12,927 nucleotides of DNA from Kiritimatiellia bacterium (GTDB lineage Bacteria > Verrucomicrobiota > Kiritimatiellia > UBA8416 > JABMPJ01). Shown piece by piece: positions 7,600 to 12,927 of this stretch (positions are counted from its first letter, which is position 1; every line of letters starts with the position of its first letter). The stretch lies in contig JAOZSS010000052.1 in the NCBI GenBank assembly GCA_029939545.1, positions 1-12,927 of the forward strand, read 5' to 3'. The notes under the pieces were generated by a model. It saw only the letters and a program-made list of their open reading frames with translations, was not told where the DNA came from and ran no database searches. The translations under genes and the position numbers were made by a program.

Positions 7600-7635
7600 T
7601 TGCGGCGTTCCGGAGAATATCGTATATTCCGGCGA
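7600..7635 (+). promoter_or_regulatory. Candidate promoter giving a leaderless aminomutase transcript
   Basis: TTGCGG at 7600-7605 and TATATT at 7623-7628 are separated by 17 bp, resembling a sigma70 -35/-10 pair (TTG of the -35 kept; TATATT differs from TATAAT by one base). Transcription would start near 7635, the A of the only available ATG. The -10 sits inside a near-palindrome, CCGGAGAATAT / TATATTCCGG, at 7610-7632. This is also the only non-coding space for the divergent phosphorylase promoter, so a shared operator is possible. Prediction by eye only. Confidence 0.45.
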
Positions 7636-8663
7636 TGCGAGGAAGGAAAAAGAGGCACGGCTCTTGGTGCGACTGGCGTTGGCAACTACAGCACGCCATT
7701 CGGTCGGTTGAGGCGTTGGAAGCGGAGGCTCTCGTCGAGCGTGCATCGGCCGAGGCGCTCGTGCCGGTCGTGAACCGGTATCCGCTCTGCATCACACCCT
7801 ACTACCTCGAACTGGCGAATCGTGCCGACCCGGCCGATCCCGTCCTGCTCCAGTGCCTGCCGGACAGGCGTGAACTGGATGGCGGTCAGGCCGCCGATCC
7901 CTTTGCCGAGGAGGGGTCCACGGACGTGCCCGGCCTGGTTCAGCGCTATCCCGATCGCGCGCTCGTGATGACGACCTCTGCGTGTGCCGTCGCGTGCCGG
8001 CACTGCACGCGTAAGAACCTGTTGGGTGATCAGCGGCATGTGGTCGGTTCCCGGAGATGGGCGGCGGTGTGTGAGGAGCTGCAGAAGCGTCCGGCGGTTC
8101 GCGAAGTGATTCTGTCGGGAGGGGATCCCCTGCTACTGGAAACCGAAGCCCTTGAGCACATGCTGCACGATCTGCACGCGATCTCTCACGTGGAGGTGGT
8201 CCGCATTGGCACGCGGGTTCCCGTGGTGCTTCCGATGCGTATCGACGATGCGCTCGCCGATGCGCTGGCGCGGCACCGGCCCCTGTGGGTGAACACGCAA
8301 TTCAACCATCCGGTTGAACTGACGGCCGATGCGCTGGCCGCGTGCGAACGGCTTATCTCGCGTGGTATTCCCGTCTCCAACCAGGCCGTGCTGCTTCGCG
8401 GGGTCAATGACAATCTCGACACGCTTCGGGAGTTGTGCAATAGTTTGCAGCGGAACATGATACGTCCGTATTATGTGTTCCAATGCGATCCGGTGCAGGG
8501 CACCGGGCATTTCCATACGGAGATCGGCAAGGGGATTGAACTGAGCCACGAGCTGAGCTGTAGCCTGGGAGGATTGGCCATGCCCCGTTTTGTAGCAGAT
8601 GTTCCTGGCTCGGATGGAAAGACCCCGTTGGGGGAGCTGACAATGGAAGGATCGTCATCATGA
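7635..8663 (+). CDS. KamA-type radical SAM aminomutase (lysine 2,3-aminomutase family)
   Basis: The protein has the family opening DWRWQ at 13-17 and the radical SAM cluster Cys117, Cys121, Cys124 in ACAVACRHCTR, with SGGDP at 161-165. Lysine 2,3-aminomutase hallmarks are kept: the Arg two residues after the last cluster Cys (Arg126), Asp285 in CDPVQG, Asp322, and PLP-lysine Lys329 in DVPGSDGK, with the Asp-to-Lys spacing of seven as in the clostridial enzyme. The RHCTR form and both Asp residues favour a free-lysine mutase making beta-lysine over the EpmB branch, although the 342-residue length is EpmB-like (KamA is usually near 416 and has a longer tail). ATG 7635 is the only usable start before the conserved region and has no Shine-Dalgarno upstream. 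The stop overlaps the mscS ATG as ATGA. Beta-lysine could serve EF-P modification or osmolyte synthesis; no efp or acetyltransferase gene is in view. Confidence 0.87.
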   Translation: MRGRKKRHGSWCDWRWQLQHAIRSVEALEAEALVERASAEALVPVVNRYPLCITPYYLELANRADPADPVLLQCLPDRRELDGGQAADPFAEEGSTDVPGLVQRYPDRALVMTTSACAVACRHCTRKNLLGDQRHVVGSRRWAAVCEELQKRPAVREVILSGGDPLLLETEALEHMLHDLHAISHVEVVRIGTRVPVVLPMRIDDALADALARHRPLWVNTQFNHPVELTADALAACERLISRGIPVSNQAVLLRGVNDNLDTLRELCNSLQRNMIRPYYVFQCDPVQGTGHFHTEIGKGIELSHELSCSLGGLAMPRFVADVPGSDGKTPLGELTMEGSSS

Positions 8664-9562
8664 TGAGTGTGATCGATGCGCTGGATGTGTCGGCCGATAC
8701 CGTGGCCAAGCTGGTTGCCACACTGGCCCTACTGATCCTGTTTGTTCTGATTCGTTTCCTGACCTGTGCCCTTGCCAAGCGGAAGCTCGACGACCCCGTA
8801 CGCTTCCATCATTGGCGACGCGTGATTGTCAACACTCTGACGATCGTGGCGCTCGTACTGATTGGTCGTGTGTGGATTCATGCCTTTGATTCGCTGGCCA
8901 CGTTTCTCGGCCTGGCCAGTGCGGGCCTGGCGGTGGCCATGCATGACTCGATCGCCAACGTGGCCGGGTGGGTGTTCATACTGTGGCGCAAGCCCTTTAA
9001 GCCGGGGGACCGCATCCAGGTGGGCGGAATCAAAGGGGATGTGATCGATCTGCGTCTGTTTCAGTTCAGCGTGATTGAGGTGGGTAACTGGGTGGATGCC
9101 GATCAGAGCACGGGCCGTATTGTCCACATCCCGAACAGCCAAATTCTGCGCGAGCCGGTCTCAAACTATGAGACAGGCTTTCAATACATCTGGCACGAGA
9201 TCCCGGTGCTGATCACATTTGAGAGTGATTGGCGTAAGGCCAAGGATCTGCTGGGCACCATCGCATCCGAGAAGGCCGAGCATCTCTCCGAGGGCGCTAA
9301 GGAGCAAATCCGGCGCGCGGCGATGCGCTACCTGATCTTCTTCAAGAACCTGACCCCCATCGTCTACACCACCGTAAAGGAGTCCGGCGTGATGCTAACG
9401 CTGCGCTACATCGTTAAGCCGCGTGAAAGGCGCAACTCCGAGGAAGCGATCTGGGAAGCCATCCTGGATGCGTTTGGCCAACACGAGGACATCTCTTTGG
9501 CCTACCCGACCACGCGTTTCTACCAGGCCGAGACTAATCCCCCTGCCGGGCATTGTAAATAG
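8660..9562 (+). CDS. MscS-family small-conductance mechanosensitive channel
   Basis: This inner-membrane channel opens under membrane tension to release solutes on osmotic downshift. The 300 residues show two hydrophobic helices (about 17-38 and 55-73), then the MscS pore helix at about 78-108: FLGLASAGLAVAMHDSIAN with the alternating Gly/Ala packing pattern. The beta domain follows with PFKPGDRIQVGG at 112-123 and VHIPNSQI at 155-162, and then an alpha/beta cytoplasmic vestibule. Three transmembrane helices is the minimal MscS layout. Position 96 is Asp where E. coli has the kink glycine (Gly113), a common variant. ATG 8660 overlaps the aminomutase stop as ATGA, with GGAAGG about 9 bp upstream, so translation is coupled. 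The last 29 bp overlap the convergent deaminase gene. Confidence 0.9.
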   Translation: MMSVIDALDVSADTVAKLVATLALLILFVLIRFLTCALAKRKLDDPVRFHHWRRVIVNTLTIVALVLIGRVWIHAFDSLATFLGLASAGLAVAMHDSIANVAGWVFILWRKPFKPGDRIQVGGIKGDVIDLRLFQFSVIEVGNWVDADQSTGRIVHIPNSQILREPVSNYETGFQYIWHEIPVLITFESDWRKAKDLLGTIASEKAEHLSEGAKEQIRRAAMRYLIFFKNLTPIVYTTVKESGVMLTLRYIVKPRERRNSEEAIWEAILDAFGQHEDISLAYPTTRFYQAETNPPAGHCK

Positions 9563-10124
9563 CGCCGCCCGAGGCGAGGTAGTCCTGTAGAACGGCGGCG
9601 GCGGCACTGCGGCAGACATCGCGTGTTACGCTGATGCCGCGGCGCTCGAGCTCGCCGACCCAATCGGTCGGCTTGGCACCTTCATCCATTCCGATAGCGC
9701 AGGCATCCTCGCCTCGTGCGCCGCAAACCAGCGCGCGCACACCCGACCACGGTACAGCGCCAAGACACATCGCACAGGGATCTGTGCTGGTGACCAACTC
9801 ACAGTGAGGCAAGCCCGGCGCACCAAGGTCATAGTTCTTCATCCGTTGCTGGGCGATACTCAACGCCACAATCTCAGCGTGGGCACTAGAGCAGTTCTGC
9901 GCCGTAACCCTATTGACGCCGGGCGCGACCAGGGCGTGCGTGGAGAGATCAAAAACGGCGGCAGCAAAAGGACCTCCTGTCCGCTCTTCGATATTGCGGC
10001 GGGCCAGCCCGATCACGAACTCCATCCGTGCCTCGGGTGTCGGCATCGGGGTGATGGCCGTCGAGGTGCACACCTCGGTGAGCCACGCCGGAAGCGAGAG
10101 CGAAAGCGACGGATACGGAATCAT
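9534..10124 (-). CDS. Nucleoside/guanine deaminase-like protein of the CDA fold
   Basis: The 196-residue product is a zinc-dependent deaminase. It has GGPFAAAVF at 50-58, zinc/proton-shuttle HAE at 82-84 (His82, Glu84), and PCAMC at 116-120 (zinc Cys117, Cys120) followed by LGAVPWSGV. The GGPF entry, the LGAVPWSGV region and the long tail after the zinc site resemble bacterial guanine deaminase (GuaD) more than tRNA adenosine deaminase TadA, so guanine to xanthine is the best guess; another nucleobase is possible. The frame opens further upstream to a GTG at 10178, but ATG 10124 is preferred because it forms an ATGA overlap with the nuclease stop and has a GAGGAG Shine-Dalgarno about 11 bp before it. 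Codons 5-11 are a short SL repeat. Its 3' end overlaps mscS by 29 bp. Confidence 0.82.
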   Translation of the reverse strand: MIPYPSLSLSLPAWLTEVCTSTAITPMPTPEARMEFVIGLARRNIEERTGGPFAAAVFDLSTHALVAPGVNRVTAQNCSSAHAEIVALSIAQQRMKNYDLGAPGLPHCELVTSTDPCAMCLGAVPWSGVRALVCGARGEDACAIGMDEGAKPTDWVGELERRGISVTRDVCRSAAAAVLQDYLASGGAIYNARQGD

Positions 10125-10942
10125 GGGCTGGATGTCTCCTCGTCGGGCGGGGGCAGGGTGATGCTCTCCCGGCGACACAGTCCTTCGCGCTCGGTGTCAC
10201 CGGCCTTGAAGCGAATGCGGAACAACCGATCATTCTCCGCCTCAAGGATACGAATCGTGGCGCCACGCTGCAGCACGCCGATCAGCCGCGTGTATCGCTT
10301 GGGATCGAATACCGGCAAGCGTTTACGCACCACGTAGTCCTGGGGTTTAAAGGGAGGCGGGGGCTCAAGTTCGGCGGGGTGATTAGCCCAAGCGCCCACC
10401 TGATCCCGTCTGGCTGCCTTCTCGGCCAGGCGCAGGCGGCCCCAGTGCCGGGAGGACGGTTTCCCGCTCGGCAGTTCGACCGACATGCCGTAGATCCGTG
10501 CCAGACCGTTGCGGACGAGGGCTTCAGAGAGAAAGCCCATCTTGGTTTCGAGCATGCCGAAGTAGCGTGGCCGGTCACTGCGTCCGCGCGCATCCACACG
10601 CTTCGTGTGAACGGTGAACGGCTTGGCCAGATAGGTTCGCGTGAATGTGGCCGCTTCCCGGCCCAGTTTTACGGTCTGCTTGCGGTTGAGCCCCCAGTAC
10701 TCGGCCTGGTCGTCCACCCGGTCGGGGAAAGAGAGGTCCGTTTCGGGGGCGTCCACAAAGTAGAGTCTGAAAATATAGTGTCGGCGGCCGCACTTCACAT
10801 GAAAGCTGTCGCCGTCATTGAAGTCATGCGCAAGAAGGTGGCAGTCGTCGTAGCGATACCACTTAGCGTCAGAGGAGGTCGGGGATAAGCAGAGGGTTAG
10901 GGCCGTCAGGATGCTGATAGCCTTGAATCCGGGGTGCTGCAT
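10121..10942 (-). CDS. Secreted staphylococcal nuclease-like protein with extra C-terminal domain
   Basis: The protein starts with a typical signal peptide (Lys7, hydrophobic 8-20, likely cut after Ala26) and so acts outside the cytoplasm. The thermonuclease fold follows: DGDSF at 43-47 (Asp45 matches calcium Asp21), RLYFVDAPET at 59-68 giving Arg59, Asp64 and Glu67 with exact SNase spacing (Arg35, Asp40, Glu43), and Arg126 aligning with Arg87 before SEALVRNGLARIY. The calcium and catalytic set therefore looks complete. After a proline linker at 194-197, residues about 203-265 look like a small beta (SH3-like) domain, RLPVFDPKRY to GLCRRES. The frame extends to 11044, but ATG 10942 has GGAG nine bp upstream and starts the signal peptide directly; ATG 10957 has no Shine-Dalgarno. 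Its TGA overlaps the deaminase ATG, so the two are coupled. Confidence 0.85.
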   Translation of the reverse strand: MQHPGFKAISILTALTLCLSPTSSDAKWYRYDDCHLLAHDFNDGDSFHVKCGRRHYIFRLYFVDAPETDLSFPDRVDDQAEYWGLNRKQTVKLGREAATFTRTYLAKPFTVHTKRVDARGRSDRPRYFGMLETKMGFLSEALVRNGLARIYGMSVELPSGKPSSRHWGRLRLAEKAARRDQVGAWANHPAELEPPPPFKPQDYVVRKRLPVFDPKRYTRLIGVLQRGATIRILEAENDRLFRIRFKAGDTEREGLCRRESITLPPPDEETSSP

Positions 10943-10951
10943 CGTTAACTG

Positions 10952-10955
10952 CTCC
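10952..10955 (-). promoter_or_regulatory. Ribosome binding site deciding the nuclease start
   Basis: Read on the minus strand this is GGAG, nine bp before ATG 10942. Its position within the alternative ATG 10957 codon region argues that the true start is 10942, which also gives a clean signal peptide. Confidence 0.65.
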
Positions 10956-11058
10956 ATGGAGGTGCATTGTGCCCATCTTCGGAGGAAGGTAAAGAGTCGA
11001 TTTTTCTCTCTCGCATCCGTCCGTCCTGAGTGACGATGTGTCACCCTTCGCCCAACAA

Positions 11059-12927
11059 ATGCCCCACGGGCACTTACACAGCTCTGGAGATCTGTTTATA
11101 CTCCGTAAGAATGCAGAAAGGATCTACGTATTGGGCGTAGCCGCCGGCACCGATCACGCGGTGGCGATCCGTTCTGACCAGTCATTGGTTTCGTGGGGCA
11201 GCGACTATTGGGGGGAAGTCAGTGCAACCCCCATGCTCACCGATGCGAGCGCCGTGGCTGCCGGTGATGACTTCAGCATGGTGTTGCGTGCCGACGGTTC
11301 TGTCCTACAGTGGGGCGGCAACACAAACAGCCCTGCCCCCGTGCCGCTGGGTCTTGGACCGGCGATCAAGATTGCGGCAGGCGGCGATGCCCGCCTCGCC
11401 CTCTTGCCCGTCCTTGACTCCGATCCCAATTCATGGGATACAGACGCCGACGGCATGCCGGACGGATGGGAATTCGAGCACGGCCTCTCCCTGACAGAGC
11501 CGGGAGGCACGAACGATCTGGATGGGGACGGGTTGAGCAACAGCAATGAGTTCGTTTATGCCTGCAACCCGCGCCAGCTGGATACCGATGGGGACGGCCT
11601 CACCGACATGTTCGAAATCGAGAACAACTACGACCCGACCGATGGCACCACACCCGATCCCAACTCCGATGCCGATCAGGACCAGCTTACGCTGCTCCAG
11701 GAGATGCATCAGGGCACCGATCCGTATTCAAGCAATACGGACGGAGACGCTCACAGCGACTATGTAGAGGTGAATAACCCGGCTCAGTTTCTCTCCGATC
11801 CCGGCGATGCTACGGATCTCGGCGAGCATTCGCAATGCAGCTACGTCACCATCAGCGTGGACACGCCGCCCTCGAATGTCACCGTTCTGGTCGAGATGAA
11901 GAATCTGGCCACCGGCGCGGTTCGCCGCCACATTAATCCCGCTGCGTCTCTTGCTTTTGCGGTTGTAACCAATCGCGCCTATGTGTTTAACATTGTAGCC
12001 GCGAACGCTGAGGGAGCCGGGCTGGGCCAGCCGCTGGCGCAGGGGGTCAACTGGACGATCACGCCCGGTCCGGGACTGACCATCAATGGAGGCACAGGCC
12101 CAGTGAGCGGGTCGGTCAATACCGGTGCAGGATCTGCACCGATCAGATTTCCCGCACCAGACTTGAGATTCTCGCCGAGCTCGACCTCTGTGGAAGCTCC
12201 CGGTGTGGAAGTGGACCTGCTTGGCTTTCTCAGTGTGAGCGACGCATCGGGACTTGTCTGGATGATATCAGATGTCATGGGATCGGATCTGGCTTCGACA
12301 TGCACAGTCGATGAAGAGGGTGTCCTCTTTATAGGCGGGTGTGGGGGCGCTATAGAGGTTGGGGTTGGTATTGAAGAGGGCGTTGTGCAGGACACGCTAC
12401 ATATCGGCAGCTGCTGCCCGGAAGCGCCATTGCTCTTTGCCTCGCATGCATGGACCTCGAATGGAACGTCTGATGTCTGCGCTGAGTATGACGGATGCGG
12501 GGTACCGGAGATCGCGTCCTGGGATCTTGTTGTGATTGAGGGCGACGGTTCCGCGAGCCTGGATGGCTGTACGCTCAGTTTCGGCGACAACGGCGGCGGA
12601 CAGTATCGGGCCGTACCCACGCCAGTAGACCCCGAAGTTGAGATGGAAGACCAGACCAACTGCGTGATCAGCTTCGCGATCGAGCAGGAGGATCAGGTGC
12701 ACAGCATTGACGATCCATCGGCCATGTTGAACCTGGTTTCCGGCAGCTACCCCTCCAGTCCCTGCACTTGGACCAGCACACCCCAAGGCCTCAGCGGCTA
12801 CGGCCAAGGTACAATATACACATATGATCCCAGCGCGTCAGAGCTCGGCGTTTACACCGTCACCTGTATAGCGGGCAACGTCTGCGAGGCCTTTGTTGAG
12901 CGTACGGTAAGCATCATTAAGGTCGAC
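11059..12927 (+). CDS. RCC1-like and calcium-repeat protein, Cys-rich, 3' end cut by window
   Basis: The frame stays open to the window edge (623 codons from ATG 11059), so the C-terminus is missing. Residues about 28-117 hold two RCC1-type units (AAGTDHAVAIRSDQSLVSWG, then AAGDDFSMVLRADGSVLQWG). Residues about 127-237 carry five Asp-rich thrombospondin type 3-like motifs. The rest looks like beta-sandwich modules with about 12 cysteines, ending TVSIIKVD. This style is common in large surface proteins of PVC bacteria (family knowledge), so a cell-surface or secreted role is inferred. Oddly, no signal peptide is visible: the frame reaches back only to 10993 and the early residues are polar. 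ATG 11059 has no Shine-Dalgarno; TTG 11131 has one and is an alternative start. The gene may be 5'-truncated or a real leaderless architecture. Function unknown. Confidence 0.7.
   Translation, partial: MPHGHLHSSGDLFILRKNAERIYVLGVAAGTDHAVAIRSDQSLVSWGSDYWGEVSATPMLTDASAVAAGDDFSMVLRADGSVLQWGGNTNSPAPVPLGLGPAIKIAAGGDARLALLPVLDSDPNSWDTDADGMPDGWEFEHGLSLTEPGGTNDLDGDGLSNSNEFVYACNPRQLDTDGDGLTDMFEIENNYDPTDGTTPDPNSDADQDQLTLLQEMHQGTDPYSSNTDGDAHSDYVEVNNPAQFLSDPGDATDLGEHSQCSYVTISVDTPPSNVTVLVEMKNLATGAVRRHINPAASLAFAVVTNRAYVFNIVAANAEGAGLGQPLAQGVNWTITPGPGLTINGGTGPVSGSVNTGAGSAPIRFPAPDLRFSPSSTSVEAPGVEVDLLGFLSVSDASGLVWMISDVMGSDLASTCTVDEEGVLFIGGCGGAIEVGVGIEEGVVQDTLHIGSCCPEAPLLFASHAWTSNGTSDVCAEYDGCGVPEIASWDLVVIEGDGSASLDGCTLSFGDNGGGQYRAVPTPVDPEVEMEDQTNCVISFAIEQEDQVHSIDDPSAMLNLVSGSYPSSPCTWTSTPQGLSGYGQGTIYTYDPSASELGVYTVTCIAGNVCEAFVERTVSIIKVD
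11075..11102 (+). promoter_or_regulatory. Possible promoter before or within the RCC1/calcium-repeat gene
   Basis: TACACA at 11075-11080 and TATACT at 11097-11102, 16 bp apart, resemble a sigma70 promoter (4/6 and 5/6 matches). It would start transcription near 11109. A Shine-Dalgarno-like AAAGGA at 11117-11122 then precedes TTG 11131 by 8 bp. If used, the following protein begins at its first RCC1 repeat rather than at ATG 11059. Found by eye; short AT-rich matches in GC-rich DNA can be chance. Confidence 0.3.
11437..11769 (+). repeat. Five Asp-rich calcium-binding-type motifs
   Basis: Within the open frame, motifs of the form DxDxDGxxD..E recur: DTDADGMPDGWE from 11437, DLDGDGLSNSNE from 11515, DTDGDGLTDMFE from 11581, the degenerate DSDADQDQ stretch near 11656-11685, and NTDGDAHSDYVE at 11734-11769. 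Each is spaced by 20-35 residues containing an N/DP or G-T/N-DP turn, as in thrombospondin type 3 repeats of bacterial surface proteins. The fourth and fifth units have lost some of the metal-binding residues. Confidence 0.8.

Noticed and set aside
7579..7746. 56-codon N-terminal extension of the phosphorylase frame
   Set aside because: It runs through the divergent promoter and into the aminomutase gene, resembles no phosphorylase, and the internal ATG 7578 gives the normal family length.
10095..10115. Short GCGARA hexamer run near the deaminase start
   Set aside because: Only three imperfect copies coding for Ser-Leu; too short to call a repeat element.
10125..10178. GTG-initiated extension of the deaminase
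   Set aside because: It lies wholly inside the nuclease coding region, and the ATGA overlap at 10121-10124 offers a better start.
11030..11044. GTGAC/GTCAC inverted repeat as an operator or terminator
   Set aside because: A 5-bp stem with 5-nt spacer is expected by chance, and no T-tract or promoter element coincides with it.
11205..12807. Minus-strand frames at 11205-11546, 11979-12659 and 12397-12807
   Set aside because: They oppose the continuous RCC1/calcium-repeat frame, which has clear repeat motifs; the minus products are low-complexity without domains.

Overview
The window is dense, high-GC, fully bacterial chromosome. Its left half carries two conserved housekeeping blocks in series on the + strand: coaE-rho, then tig-clpP-clpX. 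From memory, Chlamydia has a polA-coaE-rho group and a separate tig-clpP-clpX group. Together with the calcium-binding Asp/Gly repeat and RCC1-type protein at the right end, this points to the PVC superphylum (Verrucomicrobiota, Kiritimatiellota or Lentisphaerota-like). The assignment is an inference from gene order and protein style; no rRNA or other marker is present.

Layout. Positions 2-5375 (+) hold dephospho-CoA kinase (first few codons missing), transcription terminator Rho, trigger factor, ClpP and ClpX, with gaps of 2, 78, 60 and 2 bp. The 60-bp tig-clpP gap contains six perfectly phased degenerate 7-bp repeats. Positions 5372-7578 (-) hold a two-gene operon, purine nucleoside phosphorylase then CCA-adding enzyme, whose end overlaps the end of clpX by 4 bp. 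At about 7579-7634 a short divergent promoter region leads rightward into a KamA-type radical SAM aminomutase translationally coupled (ATGA) to an MscS-family channel (7635-9562, +). Positions 9534-10942 (-) hold another coupled pair: a secreted staphylococcal-nuclease-like protein with an extra C-terminal domain, then a cytidine/guanine-deaminase-fold enzyme. The deaminase end overlaps the channel gene by 29 bp. From 11059 to the window edge (+) runs the start of a large protein with two RCC1-like repeats, five Asp-rich calcium-binding-type motifs and a Cys-rich beta-type region; it has no visible signal peptide and is cut off by the window.

How the genes fit together. The left block covers CoA synthesis, transcription termination and nascent-protein folding/proteolysis. 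The middle and right genes suggest purine salvage (a phosphorylase releasing guanine or hypoxanthine, and a guanine-deaminase-like enzyme, beside a secreted nuclease) and possibly osmotic adjustment (an aminomutase that could make beta-lysine, coupled to a mechanosensitive channel). These links are inferred from gene order only.

No tRNA, rRNA, CRISPR array, transposase or complete intrinsic terminator with a T-tract was found. No stretch longer than 300 bp lacks a gene. I see no clear previously undescribed system. The best second-look items are the heptamer repeat, the aminomutase-channel pair, the possibly leaderless promoter at 7600-7635, and the apparently headless RCC1/calcium-repeat protein.
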